Shown here in pieces: positions 57,191 to 64,000 of a DNA stretch of 64,000 bases. This DNA is from CAWCTD01 sp963798455. GTDB lineage: Bacteria > Acidobacteriota > Terriglobia > Bryobacterales > Bryobacteraceae. The notes below the pieces were generated by a model that was not told the origin of the DNA, did not search any database, and saw only the letters and a list, made by a program, of their open reading frames with translations. The stretch's first letter is position 1. Every line of letters starts with the position of its first letter. The stretch is from assembly GCA_963798455.1 (NCBI GenBank), contig CAWCTD010000004.1, forward strand, positions 1,364,001 through 1,428,000, read 5' to 3'. The translations under genes were made by a program, and so were the position numbers.

Positions 57191-58387
57191 ATGCCGGATC
57201 GCAGAACCTTTTTGAAGAGTCTGTCGAACCTGCCGCTGGTGGGCGGTCTGCTCAGTTCGGGCCGCGCCGCAGCGGCGCCGAAGAAGCGCGACTATCTCAA
57301 GGAGCTTGGCGTGCGGCCCATCATCAACGCCGCCGGAACCTACACGGCGCTCACGGCGTCGATCATGCCGCCGGAAGTCGTGGCGGCCTGGGAATACGGG
57401 TCACAGCACTATGTGCGGCTGGATGAGTTGCACGACGCCGCCGGCAAGCGCATCGCCGAGCTGGTGGGGTGCGAGGCGGCCATGGTCACCGCGGGGGCCG
57501 CCTCGGCGCTCACGCTGGGCACCGCCGCCTGCGTGACCGGCCAGAATCGCCAGTTCGTGCGCCGGCTGCCCGACACGGCCGGGATGAGGAACGAGGTCAT
57601 CATCCAGAAATCCCACCACTTCGATTACGAACACGCTGTGCGCAACTGCGGAATCCGCTTTGTGGAGGTCGAATCGCGGGAGGATCTGGAGCGCGCCGTC
57701 AGCGAACGCACGGTCATGATGCTCTTTCTCAACTACGCCGACCCGGCGGGCCGGATCAAGGTGGCCGAGTTCGCGGAACTGGGCAAGAAGCACAGTATCC
57801 CTACCTTCAGCGACTGCGCAGCGGATGTCCCCCCGGTGGAGAACCTGTCCAAGAACCTCAAGCTGGGATTTTCCCTGGTGACGTTCTCGGGCGGGAAGGG
57901 ATTGCGAGGCCCGCAGAGCGCCGGCCTGTTGCTCGGCCGGAAAGACCTGATCGCAGCCGCGCGGCTGAACGGGCCTCCCAACAGCGACGCCATCGGGCGC
58001 GGGATGAAAGTGAACAAAGAAGAGATGCTGGCCATGCTAGCGGCCGTGGAACTGTACCTGAAGCGCGACCACGCGGCCGACGAGCGGGAGTGGAAGCGCC
58101 GGATTGAAGTGATCTCGCGCGCTGTCTCCGGCATCCCCACGGTCAGTACAGAGACGTACGTTCCCGAGATCGCCAACCACGTGCCCCACATGCGGATCAA
58201 GTGGGATACGAGCCGAGTGAAGATCAGCGTCCCGGATGCCGTGCGGCAGCTTCGCGATGGCGAGCCTTCCATCGAGCCGCTTCCCGGCGGCAGGGACGTG
58301 CTGGGTTTCGGCGTCTGGATGATGCAGTCGGGCGACGAGAAGATCGTCGCCCGGCGCATCCGCGACATTCTCCGCAGCGCCGCGTAA
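57191..58387 (+). CDS. SelA-like PLP-dependent enzyme with Tat signal
   Basis: 398 residues. The N-terminus DRRTFLKSLSNLPLVGGLLS is a near-consensus twin-arginine signal (RRxFLK). The body is a class V-type PLP fold related to SelA and D-glucosaminate-6-phosphate ammonia lyase: GVRPIINAAGTYTALTASIM, VGCEAAMVTAGAASALTLGT, FSDCAADVPP with the cofactor-binding Asp, and FSGGKGLRGPQSAGLLLG with the PLP Lys. Probable amino-sugar-acid lyase or aldolase, inferred from relatives. Its export as a folded holoenzyme is suggested by the signal. Downstream of the enolase-superfamily gene in the same operon. Confidence 0.83.
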   Translation: MPDRRTFLKSLSNLPLVGGLLSSGRAAAAPKKRDYLKELGVRPIINAAGTYTALTASIMPPEVVAAWEYGSQHYVRLDELHDAAGKRIAELVGCEAAMVTAGAASALTLGTAACVTGQNRQFVRRLPDTAGMRNEVIIQKSHHFDYEHAVRNCGIRFVEVESREDLERAVSERTVMMLFLNYADPAGRIKVAEFAELGKKHSIPTFSDCAADVPPVENLSKNLKLGFSLVTFSGGKGLRGPQSAGLLLGRKDLIAAARLNGPPNSDAIGRGMKVNKEEMLAMLAAVELYLKRDHAADEREWKRRIEVISRAVSGIPTVSTETYVPEIANHVPHMRIKWDTSRVKISVPDAVRQLRDGEPSIEPLPGGRDVLGFGVWMMQSGDEKIVARRIRDILRSAA

Positions 58388-58402
58388 GGGAGGTGCTCGT
58401 CG

Positions 58403-59167
58403 TTACCTGCGGGCGAGGCGGATGCCGCCATTGACGGTGCGGAGTTGGACGTCGGCGCCGCCTTTGCCGATGACGGTTTCGACATCCCGGCCGGGTCCGA
58501 ACCCGACTTTGCGGACAGGCAGGTCGAAATCACTCTCGATGGAGCCGTGTACGGTCGCCGCCGAGAGCCGCAAGCCGGCGTCCGGGGGAAGCCTCAGAGA
58601 CACCGCCCCGTTAACGGACTTCAGCGAGACGCTCTTGGAAGCGTCCGTGCGTAGCAGTTCGGCTTCCACGCGACCGTTCACCGTCGAGAGGTTCACCTCG
58701 CCCTCAAGCCGTTGCCCGCTGATGGTTCCGTTCACCGAGGACGCTCTCACCGGTCCGGCGATGCCATCCACATCGACGGGGCCGTTGACGGTCCTGATCT
58801 GATCGAGCCTGGCGCTCTTCGGAACGGTTAAGGTGTAATCGATACTCGCCGCGTCCCGGCCGCGGTAGTTCTCGGGGTACTTCGTCCGGATGTCGATGGA
58901 GTCCGGGCGGGCGTCCACTACGATTTCCGCGTCCTTGAGCGCCTCCTGGGTGCGGCCCCGTTTGACTGCGTCCACCTTGACCTCGTTGCGGTCCCAGGCC
59001 GTGACGTGGACCGAGCCGTTGACATTGCTCAGGCTGAGGCGCCCGCCCGCGGCGAGCGCATAGCTCTGGTGGAATTCTTCGCGCACGTCTTCGGCCGCCA
59101 GAAGGAACGCAAGGCTTCCGAGCACCGCGAACATGTACAGAAACGTCTGTCTCCCTCGTACGAACAT
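58403..59167 (-). CDS. DUF4097-family beta-strand repeat protein, exported
   Basis: 254 residues with an N-terminal signal segment (TFLYMFAVLGSLAFLLAAED) and a right-handed beta-solenoid-like series marked by VNG turns: SLSNVNGSVHVTAWD, IRTVNGPVDVDGIAG, ASSVNGTISGQ, LSTVNGRVEAEL, LKSVNGAVSLRL, LRTVNGGIRLARR. The DUF4097 family is common in Acidobacteriota and often lies with anti-sigma factors; its function is unknown. Convergent with the PLP gene. Confidence 0.8.
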   Translation of the reverse strand: MFVRGRQTFLYMFAVLGSLAFLLAAEDVREEFHQSYALAAGGRLSLSNVNGSVHVTAWDRNEVKVDAVKRGRTQEALKDAEIVVDARPDSIDIRTKYPENYRGRDAASIDYTLTVPKSARLDQIRTVNGPVDVDGIAGPVRASSVNGTISGQRLEGEVNLSTVNGRVEAELLRTDASKSVSLKSVNGAVSLRLPPDAGLRLSAATVHGSIESDFDLPVRKVGFGPGRDVETVIGKGGADVQLRTVNGGIRLARR

Positions 59168-59260
59168 GACTTCCGATCCTCCTTCCCCTACTCAGACGCG
59201 CGACCAGCTTGTTCGTTATGAAATGAGAACGTTTTCGCGGCCTCCGCGTACTACTCAGTA

Positions 59261-59611
59261 GTGGACTCCGAACTCAAAGTGGGAGATGCGCTCTGCATTC
59301 TCCGTCTCAAGGGTCGGTTCAACACGGGATCGAATGCGGACTACCTCCGCACCCTGGACGAGCTGCAAAGGATTGGCGCCCAGGCAGTTGTGTTGGACTG
59401 CTCAGAGCTTGAATGCCTGGACTCCACGGGGCTGACCTTCGTGGTCGGCCTTTACACCACCTTCGAGTCTTTCGGGGGATGGTTCGCGCTGGCGAACGTC
59501 AATCCCCGGGTCAGGGAGGTCCTGCGAATCACGCACCTGGAGAGGATTCTGCCCGTGTTCAGCAGCGTGGGCGAAGCGGTGCCGGCAGATTCGGTGCTGT
59601 CATCTGGCTGA
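59261..59611 (+). CDS. STAS-domain anti-sigma factor antagonist
   Basis: 116 residues forming one STAS domain of the SpoIIAA/RsbV type. The phosphorylatable Ser lies in ELECLDSTGLTFVVGLYTTF and the fold is complete (ALCILRLKGRFNTGSNADYL at the start). Such proteins, when dephosphorylated, bind an anti-sigma kinase and free a sigma factor. No kinase or sigma gene is adjacent, so its partner is unknown. GTG start; the end overlaps the convergent gene by 12 bases. Confidence 0.85.
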   Translation: MDSELKVGDALCILRLKGRFNTGSNADYLRTLDELQRIGAQAVVLDCSELECLDSTGLTFVVGLYTTFESFGGWFALANVNPRVREVLRITHLERILPVFSSVGEAVPADSVLSSG

Positions 59612-60580
59612 GGAAGGGATGGTGTAGAACGTGTAGGCGACCCGCCAGGTCGCCTCGCGTCCGGGCTCGATGCGCAGGCGGATGTAGGGTTCCGGGCAAA
59701 CCGCGGTGCGCGCGGTCCAGAAGTAGAGGCTGTCCAACGGCTGGTCGGCTGTGATGCGCACGCCAGCCCCGACCTTTCGGTTTTCGACCTTGATGTCGTA
59801 GTCCTTGGCGCTCGCCCCAAACCCAGTGAGGTCGGTGCCCACGCTCTGGCCCACCGCCAGTTCCTGCAAATAAACGATCTCGTTTCCGCGAACCTCGGCG
59901 AGTCCCCTCAGGTCGCGCGCAGCCTTCAGCTCGAACGGGAATTCCAGCACGAAGCCCGGGCCGCTCGGCAGGTTGTCCAGCACCAAGAAATTGTGATCGT
60001 AGACTGTGGTTTCTATCGCCCGCGAGCCCGTGTTCTTCAGGCTGTGCTCCAGCGCCATCTCCGGCTTGCCTTTGGCCAAGCTCACTCTCTTCCGGTATAC
60101 ATAGCCGTAGCCCGACTTGTCCGTCAGCGTCTGGGTGAACTCGACCCAGTCACGTCCCTTGCGGACCTGCCACTTGCCGGTATCGACGATTTCAAAGGGA
60201 ATGGTGAAGGTGTAACGCGGCTCGTTGCCCTTGCGCAGAACCCCGATCCCGATCTTGAGGAAAGTCTCGCCCGGCTTGGCCTCGTCATATCCCAGCGCAC
60301 TGTTGTTGGTGCGGAACTCCTCGACCGGGCCGGCGATGGAATCGTGGAGCTTGGGATCGTGTTTCGCGAGCCACGGACCGAAGTAGTTGTGGCCCTTGTA
60401 CTCCAGGCCGGCGATCACGCCCGACCAGTCGAACCTGGTCCCGCGGTAGTAGCCGTTGCTGGGATCAGGCAGGTACAGCTTTGCTTTTATGGAGCCGTTG
60501 GATATCTCGGCCTGAGGGTAGTCCGCGGCGCATAGCGCCGATCCAAGAAGTACAACCAACAAGATGCCGGTCCTGTGCAT
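59600..60580 (-). CDS. secreted aldose-epimerase-like beta-sandwich protein
   Basis: 326 residues with a Sec signal (MHRTGILLVVLLGSALCAAD). The body is all-beta and resembles the galactose mutarotase-like/DUF4380-type fold: GTRFDWSGVIAGLEYKGHNY, GPWLAKHDPKLHDSIAGPVE, YVYRKRVSLAKGKPEMALEH, VYDHNFLVLDNLPSGPGF. A sugar-binding or epimerase role in the periplasm fits the neighbouring sugar-acid enzymes but is an inference. It is divergent from the second enolase-superfamily gene across a 130-base region with repeats. Confidence 0.65.
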   Translation of the reverse strand: MHRTGILLVVLLGSALCAADYPQAEISNGSIKAKLYLPDPSNGYYRGTRFDWSGVIAGLEYKGHNYFGPWLAKHDPKLHDSIAGPVEEFRTNNSALGYDEAKPGETFLKIGIGVLRKGNEPRYTFTIPFEIVDTGKWQVRKGRDWVEFTQTLTDKSGYGYVYRKRVSLAKGKPEMALEHSLKNTGSRAIETTVYDHNFLVLDNLPSGPGFVLEFPFELKAARDLRGLAEVRGNEIVYLQELAVGQSVGTDLTGFGASAKDYDIKVENRKVGAGVRITADQPLDSLYFWTARTAVCPEPYIRLRIEPGREATWRVAYTFYTIPSSAR

Positions 60581-60600
60581 GGCTGATCTCCTGACGTGTC

Positions 60601-60626
60601 CGTTGAGAATCTCCGTTGAGAATCTC
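60601..60626. repeat. tandem 13-bp repeat, each with a GAGAATCTC palindrome
   Basis: CGTTGAGAATCTC occurs twice end to end (60601-60613, 60614-60626). Each unit contains GAGA-N-TCTC, a possible regulator half-site or full site, in the gap between two divergent genes. Confidence 0.7.
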
Positions 60627-60630
60627 AGTC

Positions 60631-60655
60631 AGTATACATCGGCCGGGTGTATACT
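60631..60655. promoter_or_regulatory. 8-bp inverted repeat with paired GTATAC cores (operator candidate)
   Basis: AGTATACA (60631-60638) and TGTATACT (60648-60655) are perfect inverted copies separated by 9 bases; each carries the self-complementary GTATAC. The right arm also contains TATACT (60650-60655), a good -10 box for the gene starting at 60711, so a bound regulator would block the polymerase. The half-site resembles those of some GntR-family regulators, but no regulator gene is adjacent. Confidence 0.55.
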
Positions 60656-60710
60656 CAGTGGCGGCCTTGAAGTCAGACGGGGCGCAGATCCGAGTTGGAG
60701 AGGTGACGCG

Positions 60711-61928
60711 ATGTGGACACGCAGAGATCTCTTGCGAATGGGGCTGGCCGTGCCCGCGGGGTCGTGGCTGGCGAACTTTGAGGCGCTGGCCGCGCCGTTG
60801 CGCGGCGCGGTGAAGATCACCGCGGTTAAGGCGCTACAACTCGATTTTCAATCCGACGGTTGTCTGGTCAGAATCGAGACCGACGCCGGAGTCACCGGAT
60901 ACGGGGAAACAGGCGTGAGCGCCATCATGGCTCGCGCGCGCATCCCGCAGTTGCGCCTGGTTGGACAGGACGCGCTGGCCATCGAGCGCCATTTCCTGGC
61001 CATGACCGGCGTAATTCATCCCTTCGCGCCGAGCATCCCCTTGATCAGCGGCATCGATATCGCGCTGTGGGACGTGGCCGGGAAAGTCCTGGGCCTGCCC
61101 GTCTGCCGGCTGATGGGAGGCCCCGTACGGGACGCGGTGCCGATGTACTCCCACGGGGACTTCCTGAAAGACATGAACGACCCGGCCTCCTGCCGCGAAT
61201 GGGCGAAGATGATCCGCGAGCAACCCGAGGGTTTCACGGCTTACAAGATCGAGCCTAGTCAGACGCTGCGCGGCGAGCGAGTGGGCCCGGTGGTGACCAC
61301 CGCGCAACTGACGAAGATCGCCCGCGGCTTCGCCAACGTGCGCGAGGCCGTGGGCGACGACATTGACATCGCCGTTCACTGCCACAACCAGTGGGACACG
61401 CCCAGCGCCATCGCTGTTTCCAGGGCCACGGAGGCCATCCGGCCTCTCTTCCTCGAGGACCCGTTGAGCAACGTGGAGTACTGCGAAGGATGGATGGCCA
61501 TCAAGCGCGCCACGCGGACCCCGATTCTGACCGGGGAGAAGCTGGAACTGGCCAAGCAATACAAGCCGTTCATCGACAGCCAAGCGGTGGATATCGTTCA
61601 TCCTGATATCTCCTATGCTGGCGGCATCAGCGGCTGCCGCAAGATCGCCGACTACGCGCAGATGTTCCGCACGCCGATGGCTTTGCACAACATCGGGTCG
61701 CTGGTACGCACCTACGCCTCAGTTCACTTGGCGGCCTCAATCCCCAACTTCTACCGTTCGGAGTGCCGCCTGGGCCGCCCCGGACGCATCTACGAGAAGA
61801 TGGCCCTGGACAAGCCGCCGGTGATCAAGAACTCGCAGTTCCAGATTCCGGATGGGCCGGGACTTGGGCTAGAGATCGACCCGGCCTACATGCGCGAGCA
61901 TACGCCCAAGGGCGAAGACTGGGCCTAA
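60711..61928 (+). CDS. enolase-superfamily (mannonate/gluconate dehydratase-like) enzyme with Tat-type signal
   Basis: 405 residues. MWTRRDLLRMGLAVPAGSWL is a twin-arginine-like signal. The barrel carries TAYKIEPSQ (Lys), VHCHNQWDTPSAI at the site where many relatives have DxN, FLEDPLSNVEY, ILTGEKLEL and MALHNIGSLVRTY. The pattern is like sugar-acid dehydratases of the mannonate type, with His in place of the usual Asp. GGAGAGG lies upstream of the ATG at 60711. It follows the operator-like region at 60.6 kb. Confidence 0.84.
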   Translation: MWTRRDLLRMGLAVPAGSWLANFEALAAPLRGAVKITAVKALQLDFQSDGCLVRIETDAGVTGYGETGVSAIMARARIPQLRLVGQDALAIERHFLAMTGVIHPFAPSIPLISGIDIALWDVAGKVLGLPVCRLMGGPVRDAVPMYSHGDFLKDMNDPASCREWAKMIREQPEGFTAYKIEPSQTLRGERVGPVVTTAQLTKIARGFANVREAVGDDIDIAVHCHNQWDTPSAIAVSRATEAIRPLFLEDPLSNVEYCEGWMAIKRATRTPILTGEKLELAKQYKPFIDSQAVDIVHPDISYAGGISGCRKIADYAQMFRTPMALHNIGSLVRTYASVHLAASIPNFYRSECRLGRPGRIYEKMALDKPPVIKNSQFQIPDGPGLGLEIDPAYMREHTPKGEDWA

Positions 61929-62044
61929 GCCGCCCCAACGGCCCGACGACGGGGTCCGCAGACCCGACTCGGCCTTCGGCCCTGGCCTGCTGAGTTGGAG
62001 CCAATGTCCCGTGCCTCTAACGGCAGTGGTGAACCGCGAGCGCG

Positions 62045-62336
62045 ATGCGCCCGGCCATCGAAGAGCAGCACCGGCAGTACAAGTGCTTCTGGGATCTGCC
62101 CCGGATGCGCTCCTGCGCTTTCTGCCTGGTCGTCAATCAGGTGTTGTTAGTTCTCCTCGCCTACACTCTGGTCCAGGCGCACTTGGTCTCGCGCTGGCGC
62201 CAGGAGTTGAACCGGAGCGTTTGGGAGCGCGCTTGGCAACTCCGTCGCCGAGCCGGTGCGCGGCAGACTGCGGGACAAACTCCGGCGCATCGAGCGCGAG
62301 CAATACTCGCTGCTGGAAGACGCGCGGCCGCCATAG
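62045..62336 (+). pseudogene. C-terminal remnant of an IS4-type DDE transposase
   Basis: The frame from 62045 reads PAIEEQHRQYKCFWDL, then NQVLLVLLAYTLVQAHL and WRQELNRSVWERAWQL. This is the last catalytic Glu block and C-terminal helix typical of IS4-like transposases. After a frame break near 62235 the tail continues as RGRLRDKLRRIEREQYSLLE to a stop at 62336. No N-terminal DDE part or inverted repeats are visible. The 61929-62044 and 62337-62580 stretches contain nothing else I can support. Confidence 0.5.
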
Positions 62337-62587
62337 CCGTAGCCCCGGCCCCACTTGAATCCATCCTGGCCCAAATTCACCGCCGCTCACCATGGCGGTG
62401 CGGGAGGCCCGTTCTCGCTGATGCTTCCCGTAAGGTTCATCGCTCACCCCACCGAGTGCGAGGGACGCAGTTCCGGCCCTGAACCAGGACCCAGGCGAAA
62501 ACGCTCTGACGTTTCTCCATTCTTCCGAGACCGGCGCCACCTCGGTCCCCATCCGCCCTCCGCAGCCTCCCCCCACTGCCTGAATCG

Positions 62588-62614
62588 CAGGTTAACAAAA
62601 CGACAGGTTAACAA
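62588..62614. repeat. two direct copies of CAGGTTAACAA, 16 bases apart
   Basis: CAGGTTAACAA lies at 62588-62598 and 62604-62614. Each contains the palindrome GTTAAC, and the pair sits 25 bases before the -35 box of the TonB-receptor promoter, a typical activator position. Confidence 0.6.
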
Positions 62615-62638
62615 CGACAGCTTGATAAATAATGTTGC

Positions 62639-62667
62639 TTGACAGGCGATTCATAGAGCTGTATAGT
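62639..62667 (+). promoter_or_regulatory. near-consensus sigma-70 promoter for the TonB receptor
   Basis: TTGACA (62639-62644), 17-base spacer, TATAGT (62662-62667). The transcript would have a leader of roughly 210 bases that includes a 42-codon ORF before the receptor gene. Confidence 0.75.
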
Positions 62668-62703
62668 ATAGCCCGTTTAATGTTTGCCCGAAATGAGGTC
62701 GAA

Positions 62704-62832
62704 ATGTCTCATTTGGGCACAAAGGGGATTTTTGGTGTGCCGAGGTCAGGGGGCCTCAGCACGCTGTTTGACAAGCCGGCGGGTGGCGGCGTGCAGTTCA
62801 TGGTCGGCTCTGCCGGCGGGGGTGATCTGTAA
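62704..62832 (+). CDS. possible 42-residue leader peptide upstream of the TonB receptor
   Basis: ATG at 62704 with GAGG about 5 bases before it opens a 42-codon frame ending at 62832, inside the receptor leader. It reads MSHLGTKGIFGVPRSGGLST and ends VQFMVGSAGGGDL, Gly-rich. No family is recognised. It may be a translated leader or an untranslated region that happens to be open. Confidence 0.3.
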   Translation: MSHLGTKGIFGVPRSGGLSTLFDKPAGGGVQFMVGSAGGGDL

Positions 62833-62885
62833 ATGCTTGGGGTGAAAATTCCGAATTCTCGCTCCGGGAAGGACATCCAGAAACT

Positions 62886-64000
62886 ATGACAAGACTTCAG
62901 TGGGCACTCAGGCTGGTTCTGGCTCTTACGCTGCTTTTGGCTCCTGCGTTCGGGCAAAGCTACCGCGCACGCGTGCAGGGCATTGTCACAGACCAATCCA
63001 AGGCTGTCGTTGGGGGCGCCAGCGTCACACTGCTGAACGTTGCGACGGGCGTCCAGGTCGTCCGCCAGACCAGCGACACCGGTTTGTATTTGTTCGATTT
63101 GGTCGACCCCGGAACCTACACCATCACGGTGGAGGCGCCGGGCTTTAACAAGTTCGTGCAGGAAAACATTGTCGCCATGATGCGCGGCGACATAACCGTG
63201 AACGCCACCTTGAACCCGGGTACGGTGCAGGAGAGCATTACCATCTCGGCAGCTCCGATAGCCGTGCAGTTTAACTCCAGCAACAAGGATTTCACGCTGG
63301 ACTCCACGATGGCGGAAGAAATGCCGCGGGTTGACCGCAACCCATTCAAGCTGACCCTGCTGGCGCCCTCGGCGGTCAATACACGCGGCGAAATGATGCC
63401 GTATCACTCCTGGGCGGCCAACAGCGTCGACCTGGGAGGCGGCACCAACCTTAAGAACGACCTGGAGGTCGATGGCAGCCCTATCGGCCTGGGTCACAAG
63501 AACAGCTACCCGCCGAACACCGACGCTGTGCAGGAAGTTGTGGTGTCGCAGAATAGCGTCGATGCCGAGAGCGGCCACAGCGCCGGCGGACTGATCAGTA
63601 TGTCGCTCAAGTCTGGCACCAACGAATGGCATGGCACGGGTTTTTACCTGGGCCGTTATCCATGGTTGAACGCCCAGGCGGACCGCACCCGGTTTACCAA
63701 GAACGCCCAGCGCCAGCATATGTATGGCGGTACTCTCGGAAACCCGATCGTCAAGAACAAGCTGTTCAGTTTCTTCTCGCTGGAACGCTGGAAAGTCGGC
63801 TACCCGGGCAGTTATGTGACTACGGTCCCGACCGCGCTCGAGCGGGGCGGCGACTTCTCCCAGTCGTATAACATCGATGGCGGAATCAAGGCAGTCTTCG
63901 ACCCGTGGACGACGACGTTCGATCCCGCCACGGGCGCAGTTTCGAGAACACCGTTTGGGGGCAACAAGATTCCCCCATCGAGATTCGATCCGCTCTCGGC
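62886..64000 (+). CDS. TonB-dependent receptor with carboxypeptidase-regulatory domain, 3' end outside window
   Basis: The first 371 residues of an Oar-like outer-membrane receptor. A Sec signal (LRLVLALTLLLAPAFGQSYR) is followed by a CarboxypepD_reg beta-sandwich (VQGIVTDQSKAVVGGASVTL, YLFDLVDPGTYTITVEAPGF) and the start of the plug domain (VQEVVVSQNSVDAESGHSAG, GLISMSLKSGTNEWHGTGFY). Such receptors, numerous in Acidobacteriota, import large substrates, often glycans or peptides, using TonB energy. The gene has no stop before the window edge. A strong promoter and paired GTTAAC sites lie upstream. Confidence 0.92.
   Translation, partial: MTRLQWALRLVLALTLLLAPAFGQSYRARVQGIVTDQSKAVVGGASVTLLNVATGVQVVRQTSDTGLYLFDLVDPGTYTITVEAPGFNKFVQENIVAMMRGDITVNATLNPGTVQESITISAAPIAVQFNSSNKDFTLDSTMAEEMPRVDRNPFKLTLLAPSAVNTRGEMMPYHSWAANSVDLGGGTNLKNDLEVDGSPIGLGHKNSYPPNTDAVQEVVVSQNSVDAESGHSAGGLISMSLKSGTNEWHGTGFYLGRYPWLNAQADRTRFTKNAQRQHMYGGTLGNPIVKNKLFSFFSLERWKVGYPGSYVTTVPTALERGGDFSQSYNIDGGIKAVFDPWTTTFDPATGAVSRTPFGGNKIPPSRFDPLS

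Noticed and set aside
61929..62640. A complete insertion sequence around the transposase remnant
   Set aside because: Only the C-terminal coding part is present, its frame is broken, and no terminal inverted repeats or target duplication were found.

Overview
This window looks like a piece of an Acidobacteriota chromosome, most likely from the Bryobacterales/Solibacter branch. That is an inference. It rests on high GC, many short intergenic gaps, Tat-signalled Gfo/Idh and sulfatase-type enzymes, a TonB receptor with an N-terminal carboxypeptidase-regulatory domain, a piece of an ADOP-type permease, and a DUF4097 protein. I found no rRNA, tRNA, CRISPR array or intact mobile element.

Layout. 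1-3.4 kb: 3' part of an M20 peptidase, the lipid II flippase murJ, and a coiled-coil zinc-ribbon protein. 3.4-10.3 kb: accessory genes (sulfatase, a VapBC-type toxin-antitoxin pair beside a second PIN-domain remnant, a frameshifted ubiD, a YkgJ-type cysteine-cluster protein, an MFS carrier, and a polysaccharide deacetylase that runs into the tail of a lost ketosynthase gene). 10.3-19.4 kb: housekeeping (hrcA-grpE-dnaJ, yqeY, a class V aminotransferase plus serA, an RRM protein, a PIN/TRAM membrane protein, ispD-ispF). 19.4-27.3 kb: a secreted M28 peptidase, then an overlapping operon of radical SAM enzyme, NAD(P)-dependent acyl reductase and acyl ligase preceded by a TPR lipoprotein, then alkaline phosphatase. 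27.4-32.1 kb: deoC, a YdcZ-type carrier, two Gfo/Idh oxidoreductases and a ThuA-like protein (sugar metabolism).

32.1-41.6 kb: a respiratory complex I block in the order nuoC-D-I-J-K-L-M-N-H. Its protein sequence is well conserved, but almost every gene has frame breaks. Only nuoK is clean, while both flanks are intact, so this block probably has a different sequence quality or origin. The last ~50 bases of nuoH occur again at 44.7 kb, bracketing a 3.1-kb segment with a membrane glycosyltransferase and a two-barrel outer-membrane protein whose frame breaks at a T7 run.

44.8-54.9 kb: DinB-like protein, lactonase-type beta-propeller, murB, a propeller protein, an isoprenylcysteine-methyltransferase-like membrane protein, a DJ-1/PfpI protein, an RND efflux pair and a GNAT acetyltransferase. 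54.9-55.9 kb is a gene graveyard. 55.9-61.9 kb holds two enolase-superfamily enzymes and a SelA-like PLP enzyme, all with twin-arginine signals, plus DUF4097, STAS and aldose-epimerase-like genes; a dense regulatory region lies at 60.6 kb. The window ends with a decayed transposase and the 5' part of a TonB-dependent receptor behind a near-consensus sigma-70 promoter.
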